Shown one piece after another: positions 43,887-54,524 of a DNA stretch of 64,000 bases; position 1 is the first letter of the stretch; every line of letters starts with the position of its first letter. This DNA is from Rhizobium sp. L51/94 (GTDB lineage Bacteria; Pseudomonadota; Alphaproteobacteria; Rhizobiales; Rhizobiaceae). The DNA lies in the NCBI RefSeq assembly GCF_019355555.1, contig NZ_CP072145.1, positions 186,001-250,000 of the forward strand, in the 5' to 3' direction. Both the position numbers and the translations under genes were made by a program. The notes beneath the pieces are model-generated. The model had not been told where the DNA came from and did not search any database. It saw nothing but the letters and a program-made list of their open reading frames with translations.

Positions 43887-44678
43887 TTACGCGTGATTGT
43901 GTTCGGTTATTTCGTCGCCGGTCAAGAGCGTCGGCGTTTTTCGTTTGCGCATGCTGTCGCCTTCGAGAGTGATGCGGTGGGCGTTGTGAACAATGCGATC
44001 CAAAATCGCATCGGCCAAAGTGGCTTCTCCAATCATTTCGTGCCAGGCGGCCACCGGAAGCTGAGCTGTGATCAGGGTCGATTTCCTTCGATATCGCTCC
44101 TCGAAGATTTCGAGCAAATCGAGGCGCTGTCGGTCATTCAGGGTATGGGTTCCCCAGTCATCCAACACCAGCAACTGAACACGTGCCAGCTTGTCGATGA
44201 GGCGCGGAAAGCGTCCATCGAGCCTGGCAAGTGCGAGATCCTCGAAGAGCCGCGGCATACGAACGTAGAGGACAGAGTAGTCGAGGCGGGCCGCCTGTCT
44301 CGCAAAGACGCAGGCGATCCAAGTTTTTCCAGTGCCCGTTTGGCCTGTCAGGATCAGGTTCTCGTTTGCCTTCAGCCATGCGCCCTGCGCCAAGGACAAG
44401 ACATTGCGACGATCAAGGCCGCGGTGAGATCTAAAATCGATGTCTTCGATCGAGGCATTGGCAAATCGAAGCTTTGCTGTGGCGAGCCGATTGGTCAGCC
44501 GTCGGTCGGTTCGTAGTGCGATCTCGCGGTCGAGCATCAGGCCAAGCCGTTCGTCAAAGCTAAGATCATTTCCATGAACTTGCTCGATAAGTTCGCGATA
44601 GGCGGTTGCCATTCCGGCAAGACCAAGCGCACTCATCTGGTCCAGTGTTGGATGTGTCAGCATTAGATGTCCTTTCAT
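43887..44678 (-). CDS. istB: IS21 helper ATPase IstB
   Basis: 263 aa; first Met used by homologues is probably MLTHPTLDQM (44663). AAA+ ATPase with Walker A LTGQTGTGKTW and Walker B LLVLDDWG, and the C-terminal MRKRKTPTLLTG. Works with IstA in target selection. Overlaps the end of istA by four bases. Intact, although its partner istA is interrupted. Confidence 0.92.
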   Translation of the reverse strand: MKGHLMLTHPTLDQMSALGLAGMATAYRELIEQVHGNDLSFDERLGLMLDREIALRTDRRLTNRLATAKLRFANASIEDIDFRSHRGLDRRNVLSLAQGAWLKANENLILTGQTGTGKTWIACVFARQAARLDYSVLYVRMPRLFEDLALARLDGRFPRLIDKLARVQLLVLDDWGTHTLNDRQRLDLLEIFEERYRRKSTLITAQLPVAAWHEMIGEATLADAILDRIVHNAHRITLEGDSMRKRKTPTLLTGDEITEHNHA

Positions 44679-45624
44679 TGGTAGTAGGTTTTGCCGCGGA
44701 TATTGCCGTGCGGCGGTGCCGGCTTCACGGTCTCGCTTGCGGCAGGAGCCTGATCGAGACCAGATCTGAGAATGTTGGCGACAGACGAATAGGTCAGCGC
44801 ATTGATGACCAACGCACGCTCACAGGCCAATTCCAGCCGATCGGTTTCGTAACGACGCGCCAGGGAGAGAATGCCCTGAGCGGATCTGTAGCCTTGCTCC
44901 GGGTGCGGCCGATCGCTAAGCAGACGCTCGATAAATATCGCAGTATTGGCCCCAACCTTCGCCGCTTCCTTGCGCAACGTGTGAGGCGTCGTGTTTGCAT
45001 AGCGCTGGTGAGCTTTCGGCATATGCTCATTGACAGTGATATGGCCGGAACGCTGGGAGCTTCGGATGTGGCTGGCGACCCGCTTGTGGTCAAAGAAGAT
45101 CTCGACCGCTCGATACGTCAGCCTGATATCGACCTTCCTGCCGATCAGACCGTGCGGCACGGAATAGAACGTCTTGTCGACGTCGACATGGTAATCGGGA
45201 TGAACCTTGGCGACCTTCCATTCCGCGTATTCAAACGGCGTTGGCGGCAGTGGCTTGAGCTGGGAGCGCTCGACCTCATCGAACAGGGCTCGCCGGGATT
45301 TTCCATACCGACGCATCGTACGGGTGTTAAGGTCCTCGATCAGAGCGCTGATGCGGATATTGAGATCGACAAGGCTGAAGAAACGGTCGTTTCGAAGTCT
45401 GGCCAGAACCCACCTCTCGACGATTAAAACCGATCCCTCCGCGGATGGTTTATCCCGAGGACGCCGCGGCCGTGCTGGCAATACGGTCGTATCGTAGTGT
45501 TCGGCGAAGGCAGCAAATGTCGCGTTCAACGTCGGTTCGAACCAGAGAGCCTTGGCAATCGCGGATTTGAGGTTGTCGCAGATCGTTGTCTTCGTCACCC
45601 CACCGAAGTAACTGAAGGCTCGCT
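44675..45624 (-). pseudogene. istA: IS21 transposase istA, 3' part
   Basis: From the IS66 junction near 45625 this reads AFSYFGGVTKTTICDNLKSA, LNATFAAFAEHYDTTVLPAR, the DKPSAEGSVLIVERWV segment with the final Glu, and the C-terminal part ending YYQ. It continues the 5' part at 48762-49365 when one GGTTCGCC copy and the IS66 are removed. Confidence 0.88.
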
Positions 45625-45723
45625 GGTTCGCCGTATCCCTACGGCGTGGACCGCCTTGCGAGTTTTTTGCGATATCGTGATTTTGCGCTCTTGAGAGTGG
45701 AATTAAGAGCGCAATGAGGACCT

Positions 45724-46071
45724 ATGGCACAGGCCATTTTGCTGACGGGTCAAGAACGGCGTCGTCGTTGGTCACCGGCTGATCGGCTGGAAATTCTGGA
45801 GGCAGCATTCGCGCCGGGTGCAAATGTGTCGGAGGTAGCGCGTCGTTTTGATGTTTCGACGGGGCTGCTCTACACGTGGCGCCGCCAGGCGCTGTCGGCT
45901 GCGGTGACGGATGGTCCTGCCTTCGTGCCCGCGACGGTCGTGGGTGCCGCGGGCGGTGGCGATGTCGTTGCGGCGACGATCGCTGTGGACTTTGCGAACG
46001 GTACCAAGGTGAGGATTTCGTCCGGGGCACCTTGTGATCTTGCCGCAGCAGTAATGCGAGCGCTCAAATGA
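45724..46071 (+). CDS. tnpA: IS66 accessory protein TnpA (element 2)
   Basis: 115 aa; helix-turn-helix SPADRLEILEAAFAPGANVS and VSTGLLYTWRRQA. Its end overlaps the tnpB start by four bases (ATGA). Intact. Confidence 0.88.
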   Translation: MAQAILLTGQERRRRWSPADRLEILEAAFAPGANVSEVARRFDVSTGLLYTWRRQALSAAVTDGPAFVPATVVGAAGGGDVVAATIAVDFANGTKVRISSGAPCDLAAAVMRALK

Positions 46072-46415
46072 TCCCGATCAGTTCGAGCGTGCGTGTTTGG
46101 ATTGCGAGCGGCCATTGCGATATGCGCAAAGGGATGCAGGGTCTTGCTCTGATCGTGCAGGAAGGTCTGGGCCGTGATCCGTTCAAGGGGGACGTTTTTG
46201 TCTTCCGGGGGAAAAGTGGCCGGCTGATCAAGGCTCTTTGGCATGACGGAATTGGCCTTTCGCTATACGCAAAGCGGCTTGAGCGCGGCCGTTTCATTTG
46301 GCCGGCGACGGAGGGTGGAGCGATTGCGCTGACGGCTGGCCAGATGTCCTATCTGCTTGAGGGAATTGACTGGCGAAACCCGCAGCAGACATGGCGCCCG
46401 ACGAGCGCGGGATAG
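46068..46415 (+). CDS. tnpB: IS66 accessory protein TnpB (element 2)
   Basis: 115 aa; standard TnpB pattern RVWIASGHCDMRKGMQGLAL, GDVFVFRGKSGRLIKALWHD and EGIDWRNPQ. Complete, unlike the split copy in element 1. Needed for IS66 movement by an unknown mechanism. Confidence 0.9.
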   Translation: MIPISSSVRVWIASGHCDMRKGMQGLALIVQEGLGRDPFKGDVFVFRGKSGRLIKALWHDGIGLSLYAKRLERGRFIWPATEGGAIALTAGQMSYLLEGIDWRNPQQTWRPTSAG

Positions 46416-46492
46416 CGTTTTTTTGGCGGGATTGCGTGCGGCAGCACCAAGAAAAGCTATACAAATCAGTGGTTTTGTGATTCACTTCGAGC

Positions 46493-48151
46493 ATGGAAAC
46501 CGGCTCGGGAAATCACCGTGATCATGCTGCAGCCCTGGAAGCAGAGCTAGCGATTGCGCGGTCGGAACGGGCTACTGCTTTGGCCGAATTGGCTGTTGCC
46601 AAGGCCAAGGAGGCCGACGATCAGGCCATCATTCTTCGCCAGAAAGTCTATATCGAAAAGCTGCAACGGGAACTGCGCGGTCAGAAGTCGGAACGGACAG
46701 CGCGGCTGATCGCGCAGATGGAGCTGATGCTTGAGGACGCCGAAGCGGCGGCGACTGAAGATGAGCTTGCCGCCGAAATGGCCGTTGCCGCAGCTGCTGC
46801 GATTGCGGTCACCGGCTTTACGCGCAAGCGGCCCGTCAAGAAGCCTTTCCCGGAATATCTTCCGCGTGAGCGTGTCGTGGTGCCTGGTCCGGTTGCCTGC
46901 AGCTGCTGTGGCGGTGAACGGCTTCGCAAGCTCGGCGAAGACATCACCGAAACGATGGAGAGCGTACCGCGTAGCTGGAAGGTCATTCAGACGGTGCGGG
47001 AAAAGTTCACCTGCCGTGACTGCGAGAAGATCAGCCAGGCACCTGCACCCTTCCATGTCATACCGAGAGGATGGGCGGGTCCGAGCCTTTTGGCGATGAT
47101 GCTCTGCGACAAGTTCGGCCAGCACATTCCCCTCAATCGCCAGGTCGAACGTTTTGCCCTGGAAGGTGTGCCAGTCAGTCTGTCGACAGCAGCAGACGCG
47201 ATTGGCGCGTGCTGCCAGGTCCTTGACCCGCTTGTGAGGCGGATTGAAAGCCATACGTTCGCGTCTGAACGGATCCACGGTGATGACACGACCGTGCCGG
47301 TTCTCGCTCTCGGCAAGACCGTCACCGGTCGGATATGGAGCTACGTCAAGGACGATGCTCCGTTTGGCGGAACGGCGCCTCCGTCGGCGATGTTCTATTA
47401 TTCCCGGGACCGGGCCGGCGAACATCCACAGGCGCATCTGGCCAATTATAGCGGCCTCCTTCAGGCGGATGCCTATACGGGCTATGGCCAGCTCTATCTT
47501 CCTGATCGAAGTCCGGGCCCGATTCATGAGGCGGCGTGTTGGGCGCATGCCAGGCGACCATTCTTTGCGCAAGCCGATTTGGAGGCAAACGCGCGCCGAA
47601 AAGCGCAGGGTAAAAATGCCGCCGTCATCTCGCCGGTCGCCTTGAACATGGTGCAGCGGATCGACGCACTGTTCGAAATCGAGCGCCATATCAATGGCCG
47701 TACGGCCGATGAGAGAAAAGCAATCCGCCAGCAGTTGTCAAAACCGCTGATCGACGACGTGGAGATATGGATACGCGAACATCGCGCTAGGTTACCGCGC
47801 GACAATGACTTGGCAAAGGCGTTTGACTACATGCTGAACCGCTGGGAATCGTTCACCCGTTTCCTCGACGACGGGCGCATTTGCCTGTCGAACAATTGTG
47901 CGGAGCGATCTCTGCGCGGTGTGGCACTCGGACGGAAAGCCTGGCTATTTGCCGGTTCCGATCGAGGGGGCCAGCGGGCGGCGGCCATGTACAGCCTGAT
48001 CGTCACCGCGAAAATGAATCGCATTGACCCACAGGCCTGGCTTGCCGATGTCCTTGCCCGCATCGCCGACCATCCAGTCAGCCGTCTTGATGAGCTTCTC
48101 CCCTGGAATTGGCGGGAAACCACAACATCGCCACTGAGGCAGGCGGCCTGA
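46493..48151 (+). CDS. tnpC: IS66 transposase TnpC (element 2)
   Basis: 552 aa. N-terminal coiled coil (ALEAELAIARSERATALAEL), zinc-binding CSCCGG and FTCRDCEK, DDE core with RIHGDDTTVPVLA, LLQADAYTGYGQL and SNNCAERSLRGVALGRKAWL. Full length. The stop overlaps the start of the passenger gene. Confidence 0.93.
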   Translation: METGSGNHRDHAAALEAELAIARSERATALAELAVAKAKEADDQAIILRQKVYIEKLQRELRGQKSERTARLIAQMELMLEDAEAAATEDELAAEMAVAAAAAIAVTGFTRKRPVKKPFPEYLPRERVVVPGPVACSCCGGERLRKLGEDITETMESVPRSWKVIQTVREKFTCRDCEKISQAPAPFHVIPRGWAGPSLLAMMLCDKFGQHIPLNRQVERFALEGVPVSLSTAADAIGACCQVLDPLVRRIESHTFASERIHGDDTTVPVLALGKTVTGRIWSYVKDDAPFGGTAPPSAMFYYSRDRAGEHPQAHLANYSGLLQADAYTGYGQLYLPDRSPGPIHEAACWAHARRPFFAQADLEANARRKAQGKNAAVISPVALNMVQRIDALFEIERHINGRTADERKAIRQQLSKPLIDDVEIWIREHRARLPRDNDLAKAFDYMLNRWESFTRFLDDGRICLSNNCAERSLRGVALGRKAWLFAGSDRGGQRAAAMYSLIVTAKMNRIDPQAWLADVLARIADHPVSRLDELLPWNWRETTTSPLRQAA

Positions 48152-48735
48152 TGGCAGGTCCTCTCGTTCGCTTAAAGATCATGCTCGATGACGTTGATCC
48201 CTTGGTGATGCGGCGCGTTGTCGTCCCATTCCGCATTCGGCTTGACCGGCTTCATGAGGTTCTTCAGGAGGCTTTCGGCTGGACGAACAGCCATCTGTAT
48301 GAGTTCAGGATCCGTGACATCGGGTTCGGCGTGCCTGATGGCGGCTTTGATGGTCCCATCGATGCACGCAAAGAAACGCTTCTTGCTGCCATAGAAGATA
48401 TCGGCGCGAAATCATTCAAGTATCTCTATGACTTCGGCGACGGCTGGACGCACACCGTGAAAATCGAAAAGGTTTTACCGGCGACCGCCGGCTTCGACGA
48501 TCCCTTCCTGCTTGACGTTGTCGGACGATGTCCACCGGAGGATGTCGGCGGTCCGTGGGGTTATGAAGAGTTCCGCGAGGCCATTGCGGACACCAACCAT
48601 GAGCGTCACCACGAACTTGTGGAATGGTGGGGCGATGCGCACTACGATCCTGGCGATGTCGACGCCGGCAATCTCCGCAAAAACGTCGAGGCTTTAGCTG
48701 CAAAGTGGAAACGCCGATCGCGAAAGAAAAGCTGA
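48151..48735 (+). CDS. Plasmid pRiA4b ORF-3-like passenger protein of IS66
   Basis: 194 aa from the ATG at 48151 (TGATG overlap with tnpC). Matches the pRiA4b ORF-3-like family: LKIMLDDVDPLVMRRVVVPF, RLHEVLQEAFGWTNSHLYEF and FLYDFGDGW-like YLYDFGDGWTHTVKIEKVLP, then CPPEDVGGPWGYEEF. Often carried by IS66 elements; function unknown. Ends 26 bp before the right end of the IS. Confidence 0.87.
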   Translation: MAGPLVRLKIMLDDVDPLVMRRVVVPFRIRLDRLHEVLQEAFGWTNSHLYEFRIRDIGFGVPDGGFDGPIDARKETLLAAIEDIGAKSFKYLYDFGDGWTHTVKIEKVLPATAGFDDPFLLDVVGRCPPEDVGGPWGYEEFREAIADTNHERHHELVEWWGDAHYDPGDVDAGNLRKNVEALAAKWKRRSRKKS

Positions 48736-48761
48736 ACCTGCGGTCCTCGGCGAATGCTTAC

Positions 48762-49365
48762 GGTTCGCCTCGATCCAATCCGGCAGCTTCTGACTGAAGC
48801 TGGCATAGGAGAACACCAATTGCGATGCACTCAGCACGGCCACATAAATCTGTGCTGCCCGGATCTCGCCAGAAGACGGATCGATGATCGGGATCGTATG
48901 GCCGGCATAGTCGCATTCCATCGCGACACCAGCCACATGACGACTGCGATAGGTGGGTTTGGCGCGGCTCTCATAATCAGCAAATCGGCAGCAGAACCAG
49001 GTGTAGCCGTATCCATCCGGATGGACCTCCCGGTATTCCTGCCATAGCAGGTTGAGCGTCACGCCTTTGCGTTTCAACTCGCTGGCCACTTTCGGCCAGT
49101 TCGGTTCCTCGCTGTCTCGAGGAGGTCGCCCCATCCGCCGGAATAGTCGCTGCTCCAGGAGCTCGTCATCATCCAGACCGGGTGGAAGTGGCCATGCTGC
49201 AAGCCCCGCCTCCCGCGCCCGCAGCAGATACGTTGAGACCGACGTCTTGCTCATCTTCAGCCGCTCAGAAACGGCGCGTATCGACAATTCCTGCTCGAAC
49301 GTCAGCCGCAGTATCGATCGAATGTCTTTCACATCAGTATGTCTCGCTTGCTTCCGTCTAGGCAT
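48762..49365 (-). pseudogene. istA: IS21 transposase istA, 5' part
   Basis: Starts MPRRKQARHTDVKDIRSILR at 49365 with N-terminal helix-turn-helix (ELSIRAVSERLKMSKTSVST), then VAMECDYAGHTIPIID with the first catalytic Asp and VFSYASFSQKLPDWIEANRK, where the IS66 cuts in. The rest lies at 44675-45624. Confidence 0.88.
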
Positions 49366-49538
49366 TAGATCCTCGCTTAAAACACGAGAACAAATTGCCA
49401 GATCGGCGCTCACGAGATTCGATCTAAATCGCTGTCGCTTCTGTCCGCGACTTACTGAATTTGCTGTCCCGAACTTTCTGAATTCGGTGTCCGCGACTTA
49501 CTGAAATCTTTGTCCGGGACTTTGTGAAACCCGCAGTT

Positions 49539-50573
49539 CTAAAAGGCTTTGCCGCTCGGCACGGCTTGGAAATGATCTTCCCTCTTCCAAAGCCCAAGCA
49601 GCAGCACGGCCAATTTGCGTGCCACCGCCGTTCGCGCCCGCTTTGGGCCCAATCGTTTTGCCAACTTCAACCCCCAGCTTCGCAAGGTGGACGGCGCGGT
49701 CACCGTTGTCAGGAGACAACCCGCTGCCTCATATAGATAGTGCCGCAACATATCGTCGCCCTGTTTGGAGATCGAGCCTGTCACATCTCGATCGCCCGAC
49801 TGGTACCTTTTTGGTGTCAGGCCAACGTAAGAACCGATGGATCGGCTTTTTCCAAAACGTCGCGGATCTTCCACCGTCGCCACGAAGGCTAGGGAGGTCA
49901 GCGGTCCGACGCCAGGCACCGACATCAGATGCCAGCACGGCTTCGATGCGGCCGTTATTTGCCGCACCTTCTTATCCAGGCCGGCCAATTCCACCTCAAC
50001 CCGTGCAAGCGTATCAAGAAGTGCCGCAATCCCGATATAAAGAGCATCATGTCGGTTGCAGGAAGATCGCACCTCCTCATCGAACCGCTTACCTCCGGCT
50101 CGAGCCGAGATCTTGATGCCGAACGGTCGCAGCAGCCCACGAACTTGTCCATAAAGCTGGCGCTTGACGTTGACGAGTTGCTCACGCGCGCCCAACAAAG
50201 CCTTTAGCCGATGACTTTCCATGGTCTTCACATGTACCGCAGAATACCAGCCGCTCGCCAGCATCTCGGCAAGTGCCTGCGCGTCCCCCTTGTCGGTCTT
50301 CTCAGGCCGCGCCTTCAGGGCATCGGCCGCCCGCCGCGCATCCATGCAGATGATAGGAAAGCCAAGATTCTTCAGTTCATGGTAGAGCCAGGGCGTTAGC
50401 GACCCTGTCTCAAGCCCGACCTTCACCAGATGGTCTTTCCATCTCTTCAGTCGCTCGGCGATCATCGACGGCTGCGTATCCGCGCTCCCGCGCCACACCA
50501 CTCGGCGATCTTGATCCATAACGCAAATGTGTGTGCTCTTGAGGCTGACGTCCAATCCAACGTAATATTGCAT
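49539..50573 (-). CDS. IS110-family transposase
   Basis: 344 aa. DEDD transposase: N-terminal YYVGLDVSLKSTHICVMD with Asp, the LETGSLTPWLY Glu, DARRAADALKARPEKTDKGD with the Asp pair, and the C-terminal SVPGVGPLTSLAFVATVEDP region with the serine-containing part. Intact. IS110 elements use a bridge RNA coded in a flanking non-coding end; the upstream 50574-50700 stretch is where it would lie, but I cannot define it. Confidence 0.92.
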   Translation of the reverse strand: MQYYVGLDVSLKSTHICVMDQDRRVVWRGSADTQPSMIAERLKRWKDHLVKVGLETGSLTPWLYHELKNLGFPIICMDARRAADALKARPEKTDKGDAQALAEMLASGWYSAVHVKTMESHRLKALLGAREQLVNVKRQLYGQVRGLLRPFGIKISARAGGKRFDEEVRSSCNRHDALYIGIAALLDTLARVEVELAGLDKKVRQITAASKPCWHLMSVPGVGPLTSLAFVATVEDPRRFGKSRSIGSYVGLTPKRYQSGDRDVTGSISKQGDDMLRHYLYEAAGCLLTTVTAPSTLRSWGLKLAKRLGPKRARTAVARKLAVLLLGLWKREDHFQAVPSGKAF

Positions 50574-51016
50574 CGCTGCTCTCCTAAGGTCTTCGGCAAA
50601 CCAAGGCGGATGTTCTCATCAGCCGAGGGGAGCAGCAACCTCATGTATGGGATGTATTAGCCCTGCTATTATACCACGAAATTTGCCCATTAGCGACTTA
50701 CTCGAGCAGATATTTAAGGTACCAAGTTAATTATGGTGCATTGAGGAGGTCTGTTCGAGCCAGCTTTTGAGGTGACGGTGGGTGCGAGGGCCTGAATCGA
50801 CCGGATGGATGTTCATGGATGCCGGGCAAATATATTAATCCCCCAGAGATGCGTAGCCGCGAAATATCAGGCGCTCTGAAAATAAAAACCCTCAACAGGG
50901 AATGATACCTACAGCTAATTGCACGGTTCCAATTGGAAAAGTGAGGAGGGGGTATCCCTGAGATGCACGGCCACTACGGTCAGCAAACGATAGAAAGTGA
51001 CGCCTTGCTTATCGAG
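50574..51016. other. Spacer between IS110 and IS256
   Basis: No gene seen. The first 100 bp or so probably form the IS110 non-coding end. The rest up to the TTATCGAG duplication at 51009-51016 was once continuous with the sequence upstream of virA at 54602. Confidence 0.5.
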
Positions 51017-51111
51017 GATCGTGTCCCAGCGAGTGCGGTAGCTGGGTTCATAGCCATCGGTGTTTTCCGGTAGGGTCGGGTTGCTTATGACCAACCTGAA
51101 GGACACCACCG

Positions 51112-51595
51112 ATGACCGAGGATATGATGAACCTGCGTTCGCTTGTTGAGAAGAGCGCAGACGCAGATTTGCTGCGCGATATGATCGGCTTTGCCGCCGA
51201 GAAGCTGATGGCACTGGAAGTTGGTGCTGCGACTGGTGCAGGCTATGGCGAGAAGAGCGCGCTTCGTGTTGCCCAGCGCAACGGCTATCGCGATAGAGAT
51301 TGGGAAACACGGGCTGGAACGGTGGAGTTGCGCATTCCCAAGCTTCGAACAGGCAGCTATTTCCCGAGCTTCCTGGAACCACGCCGCATGGCCGAGAAGG
51401 CTCTGACGGCCGTCATACAGGAGGCCTATATCCAGGGCATCTCGACCCGGTCCGTCGATGACCTGGTGAAGGCCATGGGGATGAGCGGCATATCTAAAAG
51501 CCAAGTCTCGCGGCTTTGCGAAGAGATCGATGTGAAGGTCAAAGCCTTTCTCGACCGTCCCATCGAGGGCGAGTGGCCATACATCTGGATCGACG
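51112..51595 (+). pseudogene. IS256 transposase, 5' exon
   Basis: MTEDMMNLRSLVEKSADADL, then LRIPKLRTGSYFPSFLEPRR and ISKSQVSRLCEEIDVKVKAF, up to WPYIWIDG, the normal N-terminal half of an IS256 (MULE-like) transposase. Precise splicing would give WIDATYLKVRRGG, the family consensus. If the intron still splices, the gene could be active. Confidence 0.88.
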
Positions 51596-53808
51596 GTGCG
51601 CCGTGCGGCGCGGGAGGTGCGTATGATTTAGTGTAACCTCTCAAGCTTGCCGATTTTTGACCGACGGCTGTGATGCCGTCCGATTTGCAGGAGCAGTAGA
51701 TCGAAGGGGGCCAAGAAGCCTAATCGGGCGTCGCCGATTGGGTTGCATAAGCAGATTGGCCTTAACTGTACCGGATGCGGGCCATCAACCGCGGGCCGGG
51801 CTACCGCAGTGCCCATGGCGAGACAACGAAGTGAGCGTCAGAAGCCTCGAACCACAGAAATCGCTTTCATTAGCGTGATGGCGTGGAGGCACGAAAGAGC
51901 GATCAGAGGCGGTAAGGCTCGTCTATCCTTACTGCCGGGTTCTCGAAGAGACCCGAGATGGGACTGGCTCCTATGCCCCATCTCCCGCATTGCACGGGGT
52001 AGAGCTCACCGCCTAACGGCACAAAGGTTGGAAATCGGAACACGGGAACTTGGATCGTTTGCCCGGTCGGAAGCCGGGCTCGCTGCGACGGCCAGATATG
52101 GACGACACCAAGGGCGGAGCTTTCGTAGTAGTCGGAGTGCGGGAAAGCCGCATACAGGGCGAAGGAAAGCAGGAAGACGATAGGATTGCAAAAACGGAGG
52201 AGTGATCTGTGGACATGGATCATCGGGCAGACAAAGTCTGGGTACTCGGCATTCAAAGCAAACTCTATCAGTGGAGTAAGGCAAATCCCGACGACCAGTG
52301 GCGCGACATGTGGGGTTGGTTGACCGACCTCAGAGTGCTCCGCCATGCCTTGGCATCGTGTCGCCTCCAACAAAGGAGGACGCACTGCCGGGGTCGACGG
52401 GATGACGGTGGGACGCATCCGGAACCGGAGTGAGTATCGCTTCCTGGTCGATCTTCAAGCTGATCTGCGCAGTGGTGCATATCAGCCAAGTCCGGCCAGA
52501 CGCAAACTGATTCCAAAGGCTGGGAAACCAGGGCAATTCCGGCCCTTGGGCATCCCCACCATCAGAGATCGCGTCGTACAAGGCGCGGTCAAGATTCTTC
52601 TGGAGCCTATCTTCGAGGCGCAATTCTGGCATGTCTCTTATGGGTTCCGACCCGGTAGAAACACGCACGGTGCCTTGGAGTACATTCGTCGGGCAGCCTT
52701 GCCCCAAAAACGGGACAAGGACACCCGGCGAAACCGGCTGCCATACCCTTGGGTGATTGAGGGGGACATCAAAGGGTGCTTCGACAATATCAATCATCAT
52801 CACCTGCTCGAGCGGATGCGCAAGCGTATTGGCGATCGACGAGTGGTGCGATTGGTCGGATCCTTCCTGAAGGCCGGTGTTTTGACGGAGGATCAGTTCT
52901 TACGGACGGACGCCGGTACCCCTCAAGGCGGGATCATCTCACCATTGCTTGCGAACATCGCCCTTAGTGCGATCGAGGAGCGGTATGAAAGGTGGCCTAT
53001 CACCGCCGAAAGGCCCAAGCCCGTCGCAAAAGCAACGGGGTGGCGGCAGCGGCGAGCGCCCGCGACAGTGATCGCATAGCAGGACGCTGTGTGTTTCTGC
53101 CGGTGCGCTACGCCGACGACTTCGTGGTTTTGGTGTCTGGATCGCTGGAGGAGGCTATGGCAGAGAAATCCGCTCTGGCCGACTACCTGATCGCGACGAC
53201 CGGGCTAACGTTGTCGCCGGAAAAGACAAAGGTAACGGCCATGACAGAGGGCTTCGAGTTTCTCGGATTCCGCTTCAGCGCGCATTGGGATAAACGCTAC
53301 GGCTATGGCCCGCGCGTTGAAATACCCAAGGCGAAGGCCGCCAACCTGCGTCACAAGGTCAAGCAACTGACGCAGCGTGACAGCATATCCGTCAGTCTTG
53401 GCGAAAAGCTCCGGAAGGTGAATTCCATCACCAGCGGATGGGCGAATTATTATCGCTACTGTGTCGGCGCTGGCCGCGTATTTGTCGATCTCGACTGGTA
53501 TATTGGCCTGCGTCTTTACTGCTGGCTACGTAAGAAACGTCCAAAGGGAACACCCAGCGAACTGTGGGGCTCAAAACAGCCAAGCAGGCGCCGGGCGACG
53601 AGACGGGTTTGGGGAGAAGGGTCCATTGAGCAACACGTGCTCGGCTGGACACCTGTCGAGCGATACCGTCTCGCGTGGATGGACATGCCTGACTTTGCCA
53701 TGTCTTCTGGAGAGCCGGATGCGTAACGAAAGGCGCACGTCCGGTTCGGCGAGAGGCGATGCGAAACCTGCCGCCGTAATGCGGTAAGGCGCGCATCGCC
53801 TACTCATC
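51596..53808 (+). ncRNA. Group II intron 2 inside IS256
   Basis: Starts GTGCG at 51596, matching the GUGYG rule. Domain V is clear at 53712-53746 (GAGCCGGATGCG ... CACGTCCGGTTC) followed by a domain VI-like stem to about 53800. Carries a reverse-transcriptase gene with one frameshift. The 3' end is set within a base or two by restoring the IS256 reading frame. Confidence 0.85.
52345..53726 (+). pseudogene. Group II intron reverse transcriptase/maturase, frameshifted
   Basis: First frame from 52345: VASNKGGRTAGVDGMTVGRI, RPLGIPTIRDRVVQGAVKIL, the VIEGDIKGCFDNINHHHLL block and TDAGTPQGGIISPLLANIAL. Near 53000 one base is missing (AGGTGGCCTATC), and the protein continues in another frame with WAYHRRKAQARRKSNGVAAA, the catalytic RYADDFVV, LGFRF, and the maturase domain VNSITSGWANYYRYC to the end at 53726. 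The break separates the RT blocks from the YADD, so no active enzyme is expected unless the read has an error. Confidence 0.85.
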
Positions 53809-54524
53809 CCACTTACCTGAAGGTGAGACGCGGCGGTCGCATCGTCTCTGTCGCAGCGATCATCGCCGTCGGCGTCAATGCCGATGGACGCCGGGAAGTG
53901 CTTGGATTGGAGATCGGTACATCCGAGGCCGAGCCGATCTGGACAGAGTTCCTGCGCAAGCTGACGCGCCGGGGCTTGAGAGGAGTGAAGCTGGTCGTCT
54001 CCGATGCCCATGAGAGCATCAAGATCGCCGTCGGCAAGGTGCTGAATGCGACCTGGCAGCGTTGCCGGGTCCACTTCATGAGGAATGCTTTGGCCCATGC
54101 CGGAAAGAGCGGCAGACGCGTCGTCTCCGCTTTCATTGCCACAGCATTTGCTCAGGAGACGCCTGAGGCCGCCAGCACACAGTGGCGCAGCGTCGCTGAT
54201 CAGATCAGGCCGAAGGTGCCAAAACTGGCCAATCTGATGGATGAGGCCGAGAACGATGTGCTGGCCTACATGACCTTTCCAAAACAGCATTGGGCCAAGC
54301 TTCACAGCACCAATCCTATCGAGCGTCTCAACGGCGAGATCAAACGACGCACCGAGGTTGTCGGCATCTTTCCTAACGAGGATGCCATCATCCGTCTCGT
54401 CGGTGCTCTGCTGCTCGAACAGAACGACGAATGGGCGGTTCAGCGATCCCGTTACATGACACTGGAAACAATCGCCCAAATGAGCGATGATCCCCTTATC
54501 AGCATGCCAGCCGTGGCACGCTGA
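53809..54524 (+). pseudogene. IS256 transposase, 3' exon
   Basis: TYLKVRRGGRIVSVAAIIAV, GLRGVKLVVSDAHESIKIAV with the second Asp, WQRCRVHFMRNALAH, and LHSTNPIERLNGEIKRRTEV with the final Glu region, stop at 54522-54524. Completes the N-terminal exon at 51112-51595. Confidence 0.88.

Larger units (their letters stand above)
45633..48761 (+). mobile_element. IS66-family element 2, complete, inside istA (3129 bp)
   Basis: Exact 8-bp target duplication GGTTCGCC at 45625-45632 and 48762-48769. Ends GTATCCCTACGGCGTGGACC and, reversed, GTAAGCATTCGCCGAGGACC. Carries tnpA, tnpB, tnpC and a passenger gene, all intact and overlapping. Confidence 0.92.
43782..49535 (-). mobile_element. IS21-family element interrupted by IS66
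   Basis: Ends TGCGGATTTC (43782) and, reversed, TGCGGGTTTC (49535), with further internal copies of AAGTCGCGGACA near both ends, typical multiple terminal repeats of IS21. Flanked by a 5-bp direct repeat GTTCT (43777-43781 and 49536-49540). About 2.6 kb without the IS66 insert at 45633-48761. The insertion lies at the very end of the IS110 transposase gene without destroying its stop. Confidence 0.85.

Noticed and set aside
46547..47689. 380-codon - strand frame opposite IS66 tnpC
   Set aside because: Antisense shadow of a conserved transposase; no family motif of its own.
53571..54479. 302-codon - strand frame over the IS256 3' exon
   Set aside because: Shadow of the transposase on the other strand; no recognised domains.
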